This document shows positions 16,663 to 24,230 of a stretch of 40,379 bases of DNA, piece after piece. The position numbers were made by a program, and so were the translations under genes. The notes beneath the pieces are model-generated. The model was not told the DNA's origin. It searched no databases and was given only the letters and a program-made list of their open reading frames with translations. The stretch's first letter is position 1. Every line of letters begins with the position of its first letter. The stretch spans positions 1 to 40,379 of the forward strand of contig PKQR01000005.1 of NCBI GenBank assembly GCA_017578085.1. Direction: 5' to 3'. Origin of the DNA: Bacillota bacterium. GTDB taxonomy: Bacteria > Bacillota > Limnochordia > Limnochordales > ZCTH02-B6.

Positions 16663-17441
16663 TGGTCGTCACCACATCCCGCCATCCTACCGCGCAAGAG
16701 GAAGCGCACGCCCGCGCCTTGGCCGAGGAGCTGGGCCTGCCCTACGTGGCCCGTCGCGGGTCGCTGGCTGGCCTGGGCGCCACGGCCGCCCTGGTCGTCA
16801 CCCGGGAGCGGTTGGTCGTCCACACGGCCGCCGGCGAGATTTTCTTCCATCCCGGGATGGCGCGGCCGCGCGTGCGAGAGCTGGAGCGGGGCAAACCCGA
16901 CGTGATGGTGGAAGCCATGGGCTTGCGCCCCGGGGATTCGGTGTTGGACTGCACCTTAGGGCTTGGCAGCGATGCCATCGTGGCGGCCTACGTGGTCGGG
17001 GAGCAGGGGAGGGTGGTGGGCCTGGAGGCGGTGGCCGTGCTGGCGGCCGTTGTCCGCTGGGGCCTGAAACATTACGATCCCGGCCATGATGGCCTGCGGG
17101 AGGCCATGCGGCGCATCGAGGTGGTGCATGCGGACCACAACGACTACTTGGCCGCCTTGCCGCCGGGCTCCTTTGACATCGTGTACTTTGACCCCATGTT
17201 CCGGGAGCCGGTCATGGAGTCCGCCCACATGCGCCCTTGGCGGGTGCTGGCCTGCCACAGACCCCTGACGCGTGCGACGATCGCCGCCGCCCGCCGCGTG
17301 GCCCGGCGGCGGGTCGTCGTGAAAGAGCGCAGCGACAGCCCCGTCTTTGCCGAATTGGGCCTCACCCGGGTGGTGGGCGGGCGCAAGAGCCGCATCGCCT
17401 ACGGCGTGCTGGACGTGGCCGGGATGGAGGCGCAAGCGTGA
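16662..17441 (+). CDS. RsmJ-like class I SAM-dependent methyltransferase
   Basis: The 259-residue protein has the Rossmann motif I DSVLDCTLGLGSDAIVAA (residues about 90-107). Acidic residues at the end of strand 2 (VVGLEAV) follow, then a motif IV YFDPMFREP that resembles the DPMFP of RsmJ (16S rRNA G1516 methyltransferase, DUF548). A direct rRNA target is inferred from that resemblance only. Its ATG overlaps the mutL stop by one base (TGATG), and its own stop overlaps miaA. Genes of this type recur between mutL and miaA in Bacillota, which supports a real, co-translated gene. An upstream in-frame start at 16482 lies deep in mutL and is rejected. Confidence 0.75.
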   Translation: MVVTTSRHPTAQEEAHARALAEELGLPYVARRGSLAGLGATAALVVTRERLVVHTAAGEIFFHPGMARPRVRELERGKPDVMVEAMGLRPGDSVLDCTLGLGSDAIVAAYVVGEQGRVVGLEAVAVLAAVVRWGLKHYDPGHDGLREAMRRIEVVHADHNDYLAALPPGSFDIVYFDPMFREPVMESAHMRPWRVLACHRPLTRATIAAARRVARRRVVVKERSDSPVFAELGLTRVVGGRKSRIAYGVLDVAGMEAQA

Positions 17442-18394
17442 GCGACCGTCCGCCGCTTTTGGTGATCGTTGGCCCGACCGCGGTCGGCAAGACCGCCTTC
17501 TGCGTGCTGTTGGGCCAGCGGCTGAAGGCAGAGATCGTCAGTGCCGACTCCATGCAGGTGTACCGGGGCATGGACATCGGCACCGCCAAGCCGTCGGAAG
17601 CCGAACGGGGAGGCGTGCCCCACCACTGCCTGGACCTGGTCGATCCCAAACAGGCCTTCAACGTGGCCGACTACCGCCGTCACGCCCTAGCGGCCATCGA
17701 GGACATCCACCGCCGCGGCCGGCTGCCGATCCTGTCGGGAGGCACGGGGCTCTACGTGCGGGCCGTGGTGGACGATTTCTTGTTCCCGGATAGGGGAGCC
17801 GACTGGGAGCTGCGCCGTCGCCTAGAGGAAGAAGCCCAGCGCCTCGGCCGGGCGGCGCTGCACGCGCGCCTCGCGCAAGTGGACCCCGAGACGGCCGCCC
17901 GGCTGCACCCCAACGATCTCCGGCGCGTCGTCAGGGCCCTGGAAGTATATGAACGCACCGGCCGGCCTTTGTCTGAGCACCTGCGGGAGGCCCGGGCCAG
18001 GGAAAGCCGCTTCGACCTGCTTATGTTCGGGTTGACCCGGCCCCGGGAGGAGCTGTATGAGCGCATCAACCGGCGGGTGGAGGAGCAAATCCGTAAAGGG
18101 CTCATCGCCGAGGTGGAGGCCTTAATGCGCCAGGGGCTGGATGAAGGCGACGTGGCCATGCAAGGCCTCGGCTACAAGGAGATCATTGCGTACCTAAAGG
18201 GCCGCTGCAGCCTCGAGCGGGCGGTGGCTGTGCTCCAGCGGGATACGCGCCACTACGCCCGCCGGCAGCTCATCTGGTTCAAGGCAGACCCCCGGATCCA
18301 GTGGCTCGACCTCTCCCAATACGGCTCCCTCGAAGCCGCCACCGTTCCCGTCCTGGAAGCGGTCAGGCAGCGCTGGCCTCAGTACCTGAAATAG
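17438..18394 (+). CDS. miaA: tRNA dimethylallyltransferase MiaA
   Basis: The 318-residue enzyme transfers a dimethylallyl group to A37 of tRNA, the substrate step for MiaB. The P-loop GPTAVGKT is at 12-19, and DSMQVYRGMDIGTAKP follows. Further family blocks are HHCLDLVDP, GGTGLYVRAVVDD, and the C-terminal AMQGLGYKEIIAYL with QRDTRHYARRQLIWF. The GTG start overlaps the stop of the methyltransferase gene in a GTGA arrangement, and the upstream in-frame extension is shadow coding. It closes the operon; a G+C-rich hairpin begins right after the TAG. Confidence 0.96.
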   Translation: MSDRPPLLVIVGPTAVGKTAFCVLLGQRLKAEIVSADSMQVYRGMDIGTAKPSEAERGGVPHHCLDLVDPKQAFNVADYRRHALAAIEDIHRRGRLPILSGGTGLYVRAVVDDFLFPDRGADWELRRRLEEEAQRLGRAALHARLAQVDPETAARLHPNDLRRVVRALEVYERTGRPLSEHLREARARESRFDLLMFGLTRPREELYERINRRVEEQIRKGLIAEVEALMRQGLDEGDVAMQGLGYKEIIAYLKGRCSLERAVAVLQRDTRHYARRQLIWFKADPRIQWLDLSQYGSLEAATVPVLEAVRQRWPQYLK

Positions 18395-18420
18395 GCGCCG
18401 GCGCACACCGCCGCCGGCGC
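18395..18420 (+). terminator. Hairpin after miaA
   Basis: A perfect 9-bp stem (18395-18403 with 18412-18420) and an 8-nt loop start one base after the miaA stop. No T-run follows, so termination is uncertain. The hairpin overlaps the candidate spoVK promoter. Confidence 0.45.
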
Positions 18421-18432
18421 GCGCATATAGTA
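18403..18432 (+). promoter_or_regulatory. Candidate mother-cell (sigma E/K-like) promoter for spoVK
   Basis: CATATAGTA at 18424-18432 fits the sigma-K -10 pattern CATAnnnTA exactly and the sigma-E -10 closely. GCACA at 18403-18407 sits 16 bp upstream, where an AC-containing -35 is expected. The assignment rests on known Bacillus consensus sequences, and such short motifs can occur by chance. Confidence 0.4.
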
Positions 18433-18501
18433 TGGGGGTATCCCCCGAGTGCGTTGGGGGAGCCCCAGCACCCGCGCGCCAAAGGCGAGGTGGAGTATCC
18501 G

Positions 18502-19509
18502 GTGACAGCGTTCACCGTCCAGCCGGGCACCGTCGATGAGGTGCTGGCGTGGCTCAGCGCGGGCCGGATCACCTCGGCGGAAGCTTTCGCCCAGTTTCGG
18601 CGCCTGGAGGAAGCCAGAGCGGCTCTCTCACCAGCGGCGGGCAAGGCGTCCGGCACACAAGCGCCGGCAAAGGACGCGGCCGCCGAGCGGGAACGGCAGT
18701 TGAGCGCGGTCATGGCCGAGCTGGACGGCCTCATTGGCCTCGCGCCCGTCAAGGAACTGGTGCGGGAGATCGCGGCTTTCGTGGAGATCCAGCGGCGCCG
18801 GGCGGCCGAACAGCTTTGCACCGAGCCGATGGCCCTGCACATGATCTTCAAGGGCAATCCCGGCACCGGCAAGACGACGGTGGCCCGCCTCATCGGCCGC
18901 ATGTTCTGCGCGTTGGGGGTCCTGCCCCGGGGCCACCTGGTGGAATGCGAACGGGCGGATCTGGTGGGCGAGTACATCGGGCACACGGCCCAAAGGACCC
19001 GGGAGCACATCCGCAAGGCCCTGGGCGGGGTTCTCTTCATTGACGAGGCGTATTCCCTGGCCCGGGGCGGCGAGAAGGACTTCGGCAAGGAAGCCATCGA
19101 CACCCTGGTCAAAGCCATGGAGGACCACAAGGACCAGTTGATCGTCATCCTGGCCGGTTACCGGGACGAGATGGATTATTTCCTCATGGCTAATCCGGGC
19201 CTGCGTTCCCGGTTTCCCATCCACGTCGACTTTCCCGACTATAGCCCGGAGGAGCTGTTCCAGATCGCCCAGCGCATGTGCCAGGAGCGTCAATACCGTC
19301 TTTCGCCTTCGGCGGCGCTGCGTTTGAAGCGGCTACTGGCGGAAGGTGCTGCGGCTACTCCATATGCAGGCAACGCCCGGTTTGTCCGCAATGTCATCGA
19401 ACGAGCGGTGCGGCGCCAGGCGGTGCGCTTGGTGCGGCGCCGGCAAGTGTCCCGGGATGACCTGGTCACCCTCGAGGCCGCGGACGTGACGGAGGCTGCC
19501 TACGGATGA
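18502..19509 (+). CDS. spoVK: AAA ATPase of the CbxX/CfxQ family, stage V sporulation protein K-like
   Basis: The 335-residue AAA+ protein has a short variable N-terminus and then LDGLIGLAPVKELVREI. Walker A is GNPGTGKTT at 118-126, and LVGEYIGHTAQRTREHI is a pore-loop region. Walker B is LFIDEAYSLARGG near 177-189, and the second region of homology reads VILAGYRDEMDYFL with NPGLRSRFP. This matches SpoVK, required late in spore formation in Bacillus, whose exact substrate is unclear. The same fold includes Rubisco activase CbbX, but no Rubisco genes are present. The GTG at 18502 follows GAGGTGGA by seven bases; a GTG at 18490 is possible. The candidate mother-cell promoter upstream agrees with a sporulation role. 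Confidence 0.85.
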   Translation: MTAFTVQPGTVDEVLAWLSAGRITSAEAFAQFRRLEEARAALSPAAGKASGTQAPAKDAAAERERQLSAVMAELDGLIGLAPVKELVREIAAFVEIQRRRAAEQLCTEPMALHMIFKGNPGTGKTTVARLIGRMFCALGVLPRGHLVECERADLVGEYIGHTAQRTREHIRKALGGVLFIDEAYSLARGGEKDFGKEAIDTLVKAMEDHKDQLIVILAGYRDEMDYFLMANPGLRSRFPIHVDFPDYSPEELFQIAQRMCQERQYRLSPSAALRLKRLLAEGAAATPYAGNARFVRNVIERAVRRQAVRLVRRRQVSRDDLVTLEAADVTEAAYG

Positions 19510-20111
19510 AGCGCTGTATCATCATCGGCCAGCCCAACGTGGGCAAGACCATGTTCGCGCTGCAATTCGCCCTCTACCTCGGCGTCGCTGAAACCCGCAT
19601 GGCCTTCGCCGAAGCCGGCGGCCGTCGCTGGGAGCGCGCCGTGGCCGTCGCCGAAGCGTTGGGTTCCCTGACGGGGGAGGACCCGCACCGCACGCGGCAG
19701 CTGCAATCGCTGCTCCTGGACTTGCCGGCGGGCAAGGGGCGCCGCCAGTTTGAGCTGGTGGACACCAGCGGCCTTGTGGACGGCATTCACCCGGACCCTC
19801 TGATCCGCCGGGCCATGGCGCAAACCCTGGCGGCGGTGCGCGACGCCCACATCGTCTTGCACATGCTGGACGCGGCCGCCGCCGGCCGCGGCGGCGTGCA
19901 AGCCATCGGCGAGGTGGATTACCAGGTGGCCCAGTTTGCCCAGATGCGCAGCGGTTACCTGCTCGTGGCCAACAAGATGGATTTGCCCGAGGCGCCCCAG
20001 GGGCTGAAACGCATCCGCGAGGAGTTTGTGGGGCACCCCATCGCGCCGGTATCGGCGCTGCACCGCCACGGTTTTGATCAGGTGAAGGCCTTTGTCTGGC
20101 GCCATCTTTGA
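19506..20111 (+). CDS. Small P-loop GTPase (Era/TrmE-like)
   Basis: The 201-residue protein contains G1 GQPNVGKT (8-15), G3 DTSGLVDG and G4 NKMD, followed by SAL in the G5 position. This is the TrmE-Era-EngA class of GTPases. It lacks the KH domain of Era and any second domain, so it is essentially a bare G domain with an insertion after G1. Target and role are unknown. Its ATG overlaps the spoVK stop (ATGA), so it is translationally coupled to spoVK and may share its sporulation timing. Start and frame are secure from that overlap. Confidence 0.75.
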   Translation: MKRCIIIGQPNVGKTMFALQFALYLGVAETRMAFAEAGGRRWERAVAVAEALGSLTGEDPHRTRQLQSLLLDLPAGKGRRQFELVDTSGLVDGIHPDPLIRRAMAQTLAAVRDAHIVLHMLDAAAAGRGGVQAIGEVDYQVAQFAQMRSGYLLVANKMDLPEAPQGLKRIREEFVGHPIAPVSALHRHGFDQVKAFVWRHL

Positions 20112-20730
20112 TGGGTGGAAGTGGTACGCGGCCGTGCGGCTGCTTGGTGCGGTCCTGGCAGCCGGCGCGGCCATCAAGCTGATGGATGACTACCTGGACC
20201 GGGACATGGACGCCCTGGCCGGCCGGCGCACCCTGGCCGCTTGGCTCGGTGCGGGTACCGTGGCCTACGCCTTGGCTGCGCTCGCCTTGGGCATGCTGCT
20301 CGAGCCCAAGACGGCGGGGTCGCTGTTCTTGGCCGCATACGCCCTGGGGATGGGGCACGAACCAGGCAGGCGGCTGCCGTCGGGCTTGACCGCGTGGCAA
20401 GAGTCCATCGGGGCCGTGGCGGCGGGCACCGTCCTGGCGGGCCCGGCGCCCATGGCGGCGTCGCTCCTGGCAATGGTGGTTGTGCAATGCGCCGACGACC
20501 TGATCGACTTGGCCGGGGATCGCCGCCGGGGCCACCGCTCGTGGGCGGTCCGCTTGGGCACCGTCGAGACGGGCCTGCTGGGGCTCGCCGCTCTCTTGAC
20601 TGGCCTCGTGCTCGCGCCGTTGCTCATGATCGTCGTCATCGCCGCCGCCGCCCTCACCGACGCCCTCTTCCACCGTATGGCGCACCTCCTCCCCGCGGTG
20701 GGGGAGAGGTTGGGGGAGGGGAACCTGTGA
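20092..20730 (+). CDS. Short UbiA-superfamily-like integral membrane protein
   Basis: The 212-residue, strongly hydrophobic protein has two Asp-rich motifs in the UbiA prenyltransferase pattern. The first is MDDYLDRDMD at 31-40; the second is DDLIDLAGDRRRG at 135-147, followed by SWAVRLG. In that family these bind Mg-diphosphate of the prenyl donor. The family is usually about 280-300 residues; here helix 1 and the C-terminal helices seem reduced. It may be a divergent polyprenyl transferase or a non-catalytic relative. It overlaps the GTPase gene by 20 bases (TTG start at 20092) and is followed by another overlapping gene. The call rests on the motifs alone. Confidence 0.55.
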   Translation: MSGAIFDGWKWYAAVRLLGAVLAAGAAIKLMDDYLDRDMDALAGRRTLAAWLGAGTVAYALAALALGMLLEPKTAGSLFLAAYALGMGHEPGRRLPSGLTAWQESIGAVAAGTVLAGPAPMAASLLAMVVVQCADDLIDLAGDRRRGHRSWAVRLGTVETGLLGLAALLTGLVLAPLLMIVVIAAAALTDALFHRMAHLLPAVGERLGEGNL

Positions 20731-20975
20731 CTCTAGAAACCGCTGCCTTGACCTGCGCGGCCCTGCTTCTTGCCTTTGGCCTGGGCTACGGGTTTGGGCG
20801 CCGCCAAGGGATGAAGGAAGGGTTCGCCGCCGGGTTGCGCTGGGCGCCGCTGCAACTGCGCCAGGAGAGTTGGGAGCAAGGGGAGTGCGTGCTGTGCGGG
20901 CAGGGAAGTTCCCTTGACACGCCCCCGTTGGACCCATATAATCAAAATCAAACTTCGCGTGCTGAGCTGAGCTGA
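20727..20975 (+). CDS. Small membrane protein with C-terminal CxxC motif
   Basis: The 82-residue product has an N-terminal helix (residues about 7-24, ending YGFGRRQGMKEGF). A short soluble part contains ECVLCG, which could bind metal or form a disulfide. I do not recognise a family. The GTG start overlaps the UbiA-like stop (GTGA) and has GGGGGAGGGG upstream, so the gene is credible as the last of the spoVK run. Its last 20 or so codons run through the consensus trp promoter and into the GAG repeats. That part of the sequence is therefore constrained by regulation rather than by protein function. Confidence 0.6.
   Translation: MTLETAALTCAALLLAFGLGYGFGRRQGMKEGFAAGLRWAPLQLRQESWEQGECVLCGQGSSLDTPPLDPYNQNQTSRAELS
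20914..20942 (+). promoter_or_regulatory. Consensus sigma-A promoter of the trp operon
   Basis: TTGACA at 20914-20919 and TATAAT at 20937-20942 are both perfect and exactly 17 bp apart. Transcription is expected to start near 20948-20950, about 195 nt before trpE. Confidence 0.95.
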
Positions 20976-21001
20976 GCCGAGTCGAGCAGAGCTGAGTCGA
21001 G
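20964..21001 (+). promoter_or_regulatory. TRAP-type binding site: eight GAG triplets, 5-nt period
   Basis: GAG occurs at 20964, 20969, 20974, 20979, 20984, 20989, 20994 and 20999, each separated by two variable bases. One further GAG stands at 21012. This is the (G/U)AG-N2 pattern bound by the tryptophan-activated ring protein TRAP (MtrB) in Bacillus trp leaders, where eleven triplets are present. No mtrB gene is in the window, so the binding protein is inferred. Confidence 0.8.
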
Positions 21002-21077
21002 TGGTCCCGTTGAGAAGGGGCTTCCTTTCTCGAAAACCCCTGCCCTGCTTTGCGGTCCGGGATCATGGACCAGGCTC
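20999..21077 (+). promoter_or_regulatory. Candidate trp antiterminator pairing
   Basis: TGGTCC at 21002-21007 can pair with GGACCA at 21067-21072. GAG at 20999-21001 can pair with CTC at 21075-21077 around a two-base bulge. The downstream strand is the 5' arm of the terminator, so the two structures exclude each other. Because the upstream strand includes the last GAG triplet, TRAP binding would block the antiterminator. An alternative local pairing of 21054-21058 with 21067-21071 would also compete with the terminator. Confidence 0.55.
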
Positions 21078-21106
21078 CGCTGGCGGCCTGGTCTTTTCGT
21101 TTTTTC
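21068..21106 (+). terminator. trp operon attenuator (intrinsic terminator)
   Basis: A perfect 8-bp stem (21068-21075 with 21086-21093) with a 10-nt loop is followed by TTTT, CG and then TTTTTT. It lies about 40 nt before trpE in the leader, the position of an attenuator. Confidence 0.85.
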
Positions 21107-21143
21107 GCTCCAGCTCACCGGCGCGCGCCGGGAGGACCCCAGT

Positions 21144-22631
21144 TTGCGCTGTATTCCCAGCCGTGAGGAATTCTTGAGCTTGTCCCGCACTTACAATCTG
21201 ATTCCCGTCTACCGCGAAATCATCGCGGACACCGAAACGCCGGTTTCGGCCCTGGCCAAGCTGGGCCGCGGCCCTGCGGCGTTTCTCCTGGAAAGCGTCG
21301 AAGGCGGCGAGCGGCTCGGCCGCTACTCGTTCTTGGGCAACAGCGCTTTATACACGTTTCGCAGCTATGGCCACCGGGTGGAGCTGGGTTTCCCCGACGG
21401 CCGCCGCGTGCAGGAACGGGTGCAAGACCCGCTGGCCCGCCTCGAAGAGCTCTTGGCCGCATACCGGCCGGCGCCCGTGCCCGGACTGCCCAGGTTTTAC
21501 GGCGGTGCCGTCGGCTACGTGGCGTACGATGCGGTCCGTTTCTTGGAGCGGCTGCCCGACGGCAACCCGGACGTGCTGGGCACGCCCGACTTGGCCTTCA
21601 TGATCACCGACGCGGTGATCGTCTTTGACCATGTGGCCCGCAGGATCCAGGTGGTCGTCAACACGCTGGTGAACGGCGATCCCGGGCAAGCCTACGACCA
21701 GGCCATGCGGCGCATCGAGGACATCATCGGGCGCCTGCACGGCGACGCGGGCCTCGCCCCCCTCTCGGGGTTGGACCTGGGCGCGGCCGCGGCCCCGCGT
21801 TTCCGGGCCAATGTCACTCGCGACGACTTTTGCCGGGCGGTAAGACGAGCCCAGGAGTACATCGCGGCCGGCGACATCTTCCAGGTGGTGCTGTCGCAGC
21901 GCCTGAGCGCGCCGTTGCGCCGGGACCCCTTCGACGTGTACCGCGTGCTGCGCTCGGTGAACCCTTCCCCCTACATGTTTTACCTCAACTTCGGCGACCA
22001 CCAGCTGGTCGGGTCCTCGCCTGAGGTGATGGTGCGCCTCGAAGGCAGGAGGGCGGAGCTGCGCCCCATCGCCGGCACCCGGCCCCGCGGCAGGAACCCC
22101 CTTGAGGATCAGCGCCTGGAAGCCGAGCTCCTGGCGGATGCCAAGGAACGGGCAGAGCACATCATGCTGGTTGACCTCGGCCGCAACGACCTGGGCCGCG
22201 TCTGCCGTTACGGCTCCGTCCGGGTCGACGAGCTGATGGTCGTCGAGCGCTACTCCCACGTCATGCACATCGTCTCCAACGTCAGCGGGGAGCTCGCGCC
22301 CGGGTACACGGCGTTTGACCTCCTGCGGGCCACATTCCCGGCGGGCACGGTCACGGGGGCCCCTAAGGTCCGGGCGATGGAAATCATCGACGAGCTGGAG
22401 ACGACCCGCCGGGGCCCGTACGCGGGCGCCGTGGGCTACATCGGCTTCTCCGGCAACATGGACTCGTGCATCACCATCCGCACCGTCATCGTGCAGGACG
22501 GCCAGGCGCATGTGCAGGCCGGGGCGGGCGTCGTGGCCGACTCGGAGCCCGAGCGGGAGTACCAGGAAACCCTCAACAAGGCTCAGGCGCTCCTCAAGAC
22601 CATCGCCCTGGCGGAGGAGGCCTGCGCGTGA
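21144..22631 (+). CDS. trpE: Anthranilate synthase component I
   Basis: The 495-residue enzyme makes anthranilate from chorismate. FLLESVEGGERLGRYSF at about 47-63 includes LLES, the tryptophan-binding motif, so feedback inhibition is expected. The chorismate-binding domain shows IAAGDIFQVVLSQR, PSPYMFYL, GSSPEVMVR, PIAGTRPRG and FPAGTVTGAPKVRAMEII, ending with VGYIGFSGNMDSCITIRT. The presence of trpG and the rest of the pathway favours TrpE over PabB. The start is a TTG with GGAGGACC upstream, about 40 nt after the attenuator. Confidence 0.96.
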   Translation: MRCIPSREEFLSLSRTYNLIPVYREIIADTETPVSALAKLGRGPAAFLLESVEGGERLGRYSFLGNSALYTFRSYGHRVELGFPDGRRVQERVQDPLARLEELLAAYRPAPVPGLPRFYGGAVGYVAYDAVRFLERLPDGNPDVLGTPDLAFMITDAVIVFDHVARRIQVVVNTLVNGDPGQAYDQAMRRIEDIIGRLHGDAGLAPLSGLDLGAAAAPRFRANVTRDDFCRAVRRAQEYIAAGDIFQVVLSQRLSAPLRRDPFDVYRVLRSVNPSPYMFYLNFGDHQLVGSSPEVMVRLEGRRAELRPIAGTRPRGRNPLEDQRLEAELLADAKERAEHIMLVDLGRNDLGRVCRYGSVRVDELMVVERYSHVMHIVSNVSGELAPGYTAFDLLRATFPAGTVTGAPKVRAMEIIDELETTRRGPYAGAVGYIGFSGNMDSCITIRTVIVQDGQAHVQAGAGVVADSEPEREYQETLNKAQALLKTIALAEEACA

Positions 22632-23218
22632 TTCTCGTCATCGACAACTACGACTCCTTCACGTACAACCTGGTCCAATACCTGGGCGAGCTGGGCGCGG
22701 AGCCGCGGGTGTACCGCAACGACCAAGTCAGCCTTGACGATATTGAGCGCATGCAGCCCGACGCCATCGTCATTTCTCCGGGACCCGGCACGCCGGAGGA
22801 CGCCGGCGTCTCCTTGGCCGCGATCCGCCGCTTCGCCGGCCGGGTGCCCATCCTGGGCGTCTGCCTGGGGCACCAGTGCATCGCCGCAGCCTTCGGCGGC
22901 CGGGTGGTGCGGGCGCGTGAGCTCATGCACGGCAAGGTGTCCACGGTGGTGCACGATGGGCGGGGCCTCTTTGCCGGCGTGCCGTCACCGCTCACCGCGT
23001 GCCGCTACCACTCGCTCATCGTGGACCGGGAAACGCTGCCCGACTGCCTCGAAGTGACGGCCGCAACCGAAGCGGGCGAAATCATGGGCCTGCGCCACCG
23101 GTCGTGGCCGGTGGAAGGCGTGCAATTCCACCCGGAATCGGTGTTTACGCCCAGCGGTAAGGCCATTTTGGCCAATTTCCTCTTGCTCGCGGGGAGGGAG
23201 TCCAGTGTCTATCGGTGA
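22628..23218 (+). CDS. trpG: Anthranilate synthase component II, glutamine amidotransferase
   Basis: The 196-residue class I amidotransferase supplies ammonia to TrpE. It starts ILVIDNYDSFTYNLVQYL. The oxyanion strand is ISPGPGTPEDAG, the nucleophile Cys79 is in GVCLGHQ, and the His/Glu pair lies in GVQFHPESVFTP. The GTG start overlaps the trpE stop (GTGA), giving coupled synthesis of the two subunits. In Bacillus subtilis the equivalent gene (pabA) sits in the folate operon and serves both pathways; here it is inside the trp operon, and dual use cannot be excluded. Confidence 0.95.
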   Translation: MILVIDNYDSFTYNLVQYLGELGAEPRVYRNDQVSLDDIERMQPDAIVISPGPGTPEDAGVSLAAIRRFAGRVPILGVCLGHQCIAAAFGGRVVRARELMHGKVSTVVHDGRGLFAGVPSPLTACRYHSLIVDRETLPDCLEVTAATEAGEIMGLRHRSWPVEGVQFHPESVFTPSGKAILANFLLLAGRESSVYR

Positions 23219-24230
23219 GATCCTCCGGCTTCTCGTGGAAGGGCGTGACCTGTCGGAAGAGCAGGCCGCGGCCGCCATGGATGCGGTCATGAGCGGAGAG
23301 GCGACGGCTGCCCAGGTGGCGGGCTTTCTCATCGCCCTGCGCATGAAGGGAGAGACGGTGGCCGAGATCACCGGCTGCGCCCGCGCCATGCGGGCGCACG
23401 CGGTGCGGATCCAGCCCCGCCGGGGTCCCCTGGTGGATATCGTCGGCACCGGCGGCGACGGCAGCAACACCTTCAACATTTCGACGGCGGCCGCGCTGGT
23501 GGCGGCCGGCGCCGGCGCGGTCGTGGCCAAGCACGGCAACCGGGCCGTTTCCAGCCGCTGCGGCAGTGCCGACGTGCTCGAAGCCCTGGGGGTGCGGATA
23601 GACTTGACCCCCGAGCAGGTGTGCGGTTGCATTGAGGAGACCGGCATCGGCTTCATGTTCGCACCCCTCTATCACCGGGCCATGAAGCACGCGGCCGGTC
23701 CCCGCAAGGAGTTGGGGGTGCGCACGGTGTTCAACATCCTTGGGCCCCTGACCAACCCTGCGGGCGCGGACAGCTACGTCCTGGGCGTCTACGAGGAGCG
23801 GCTGGTACCCGTCTTGGCCCGCGTGCTGCACGCCTTGGGCGCCCGGCGGGCTTTCGTGGTTCACGGCGCGCCGGGGATGGATGAGCTGTCGGTCTGCGGG
23901 CCGACGGCAGTGGCTGCGGTCACGGAAGCGGGGGTCGAGGAATTCACCATCGTGCCCGAAGATGTCGGCGTGCGGCGGGGTGAGCCGGCAAGTCTCGCAG
24001 GCGGCGGCCCAGAGGACAACGCCCAGCGCATTATAGCCATCCTGCAGGGGCGGGAGCAGGGGCCCGCCCGGGACGCGGTGGCGCTGAACGCAGGGGCGGC
24101 CTTGGTGGCGGCGGGGGTGGCGGCGACGCTGGCCGAAGGCGTAGAACGGGCCTTGGAAGCCATCGCTTCGGGCGCGGCCCTGCGGAAGTTGGAGGAGCTC
24201 CGGCGGTACACGAGGGGACAGGCAGCGTGA
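23205..24230 (+). CDS. trpD: Anthranilate phosphoribosyltransferase
   Basis: The 341-residue enzyme joins anthranilate to PRPP. The PRPP loop is GTGGDGSNTFNIST and is followed by KHGNRAVSSRCGSADVLEAL, then FMFAPLYHRAMKH and FNILGPLTNPAGA. All are standard for TrpD, and the length is normal. The GTG at 23205 lies ten bases after GGGGAGGGAG and overlaps trpG by 14 bases. Confidence 0.96.
   Translation: MSIGEILRLLVEGRDLSEEQAAAAMDAVMSGEATAAQVAGFLIALRMKGETVAEITGCARAMRAHAVRIQPRRGPLVDIVGTGGDGSNTFNISTAAALVAAGAGAVVAKHGNRAVSSRCGSADVLEALGVRIDLTPEQVCGCIEETGIGFMFAPLYHRAMKHAAGPRKELGVRTVFNILGPLTNPAGADSYVLGVYEERLVPVLARVLHALGARRAFVVHGAPGMDELSVCGPTAVAAVTEAGVEEFTIVPEDVGVRRGEPASLAGGGPEDNAQRIIAILQGREQGPARDAVALNAGAALVAAGVAATLAEGVERALEAIASGAALRKLEELRRYTRGQAA

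Noticed and set aside
20943..21143. T-box or leader-peptide control of trp
   Set aside because: No T-box specifier/antiterminator core (the TGGN stretch in its usual context) and no short frame with Trp codons is visible. The GAG periodicity explains the leader better.
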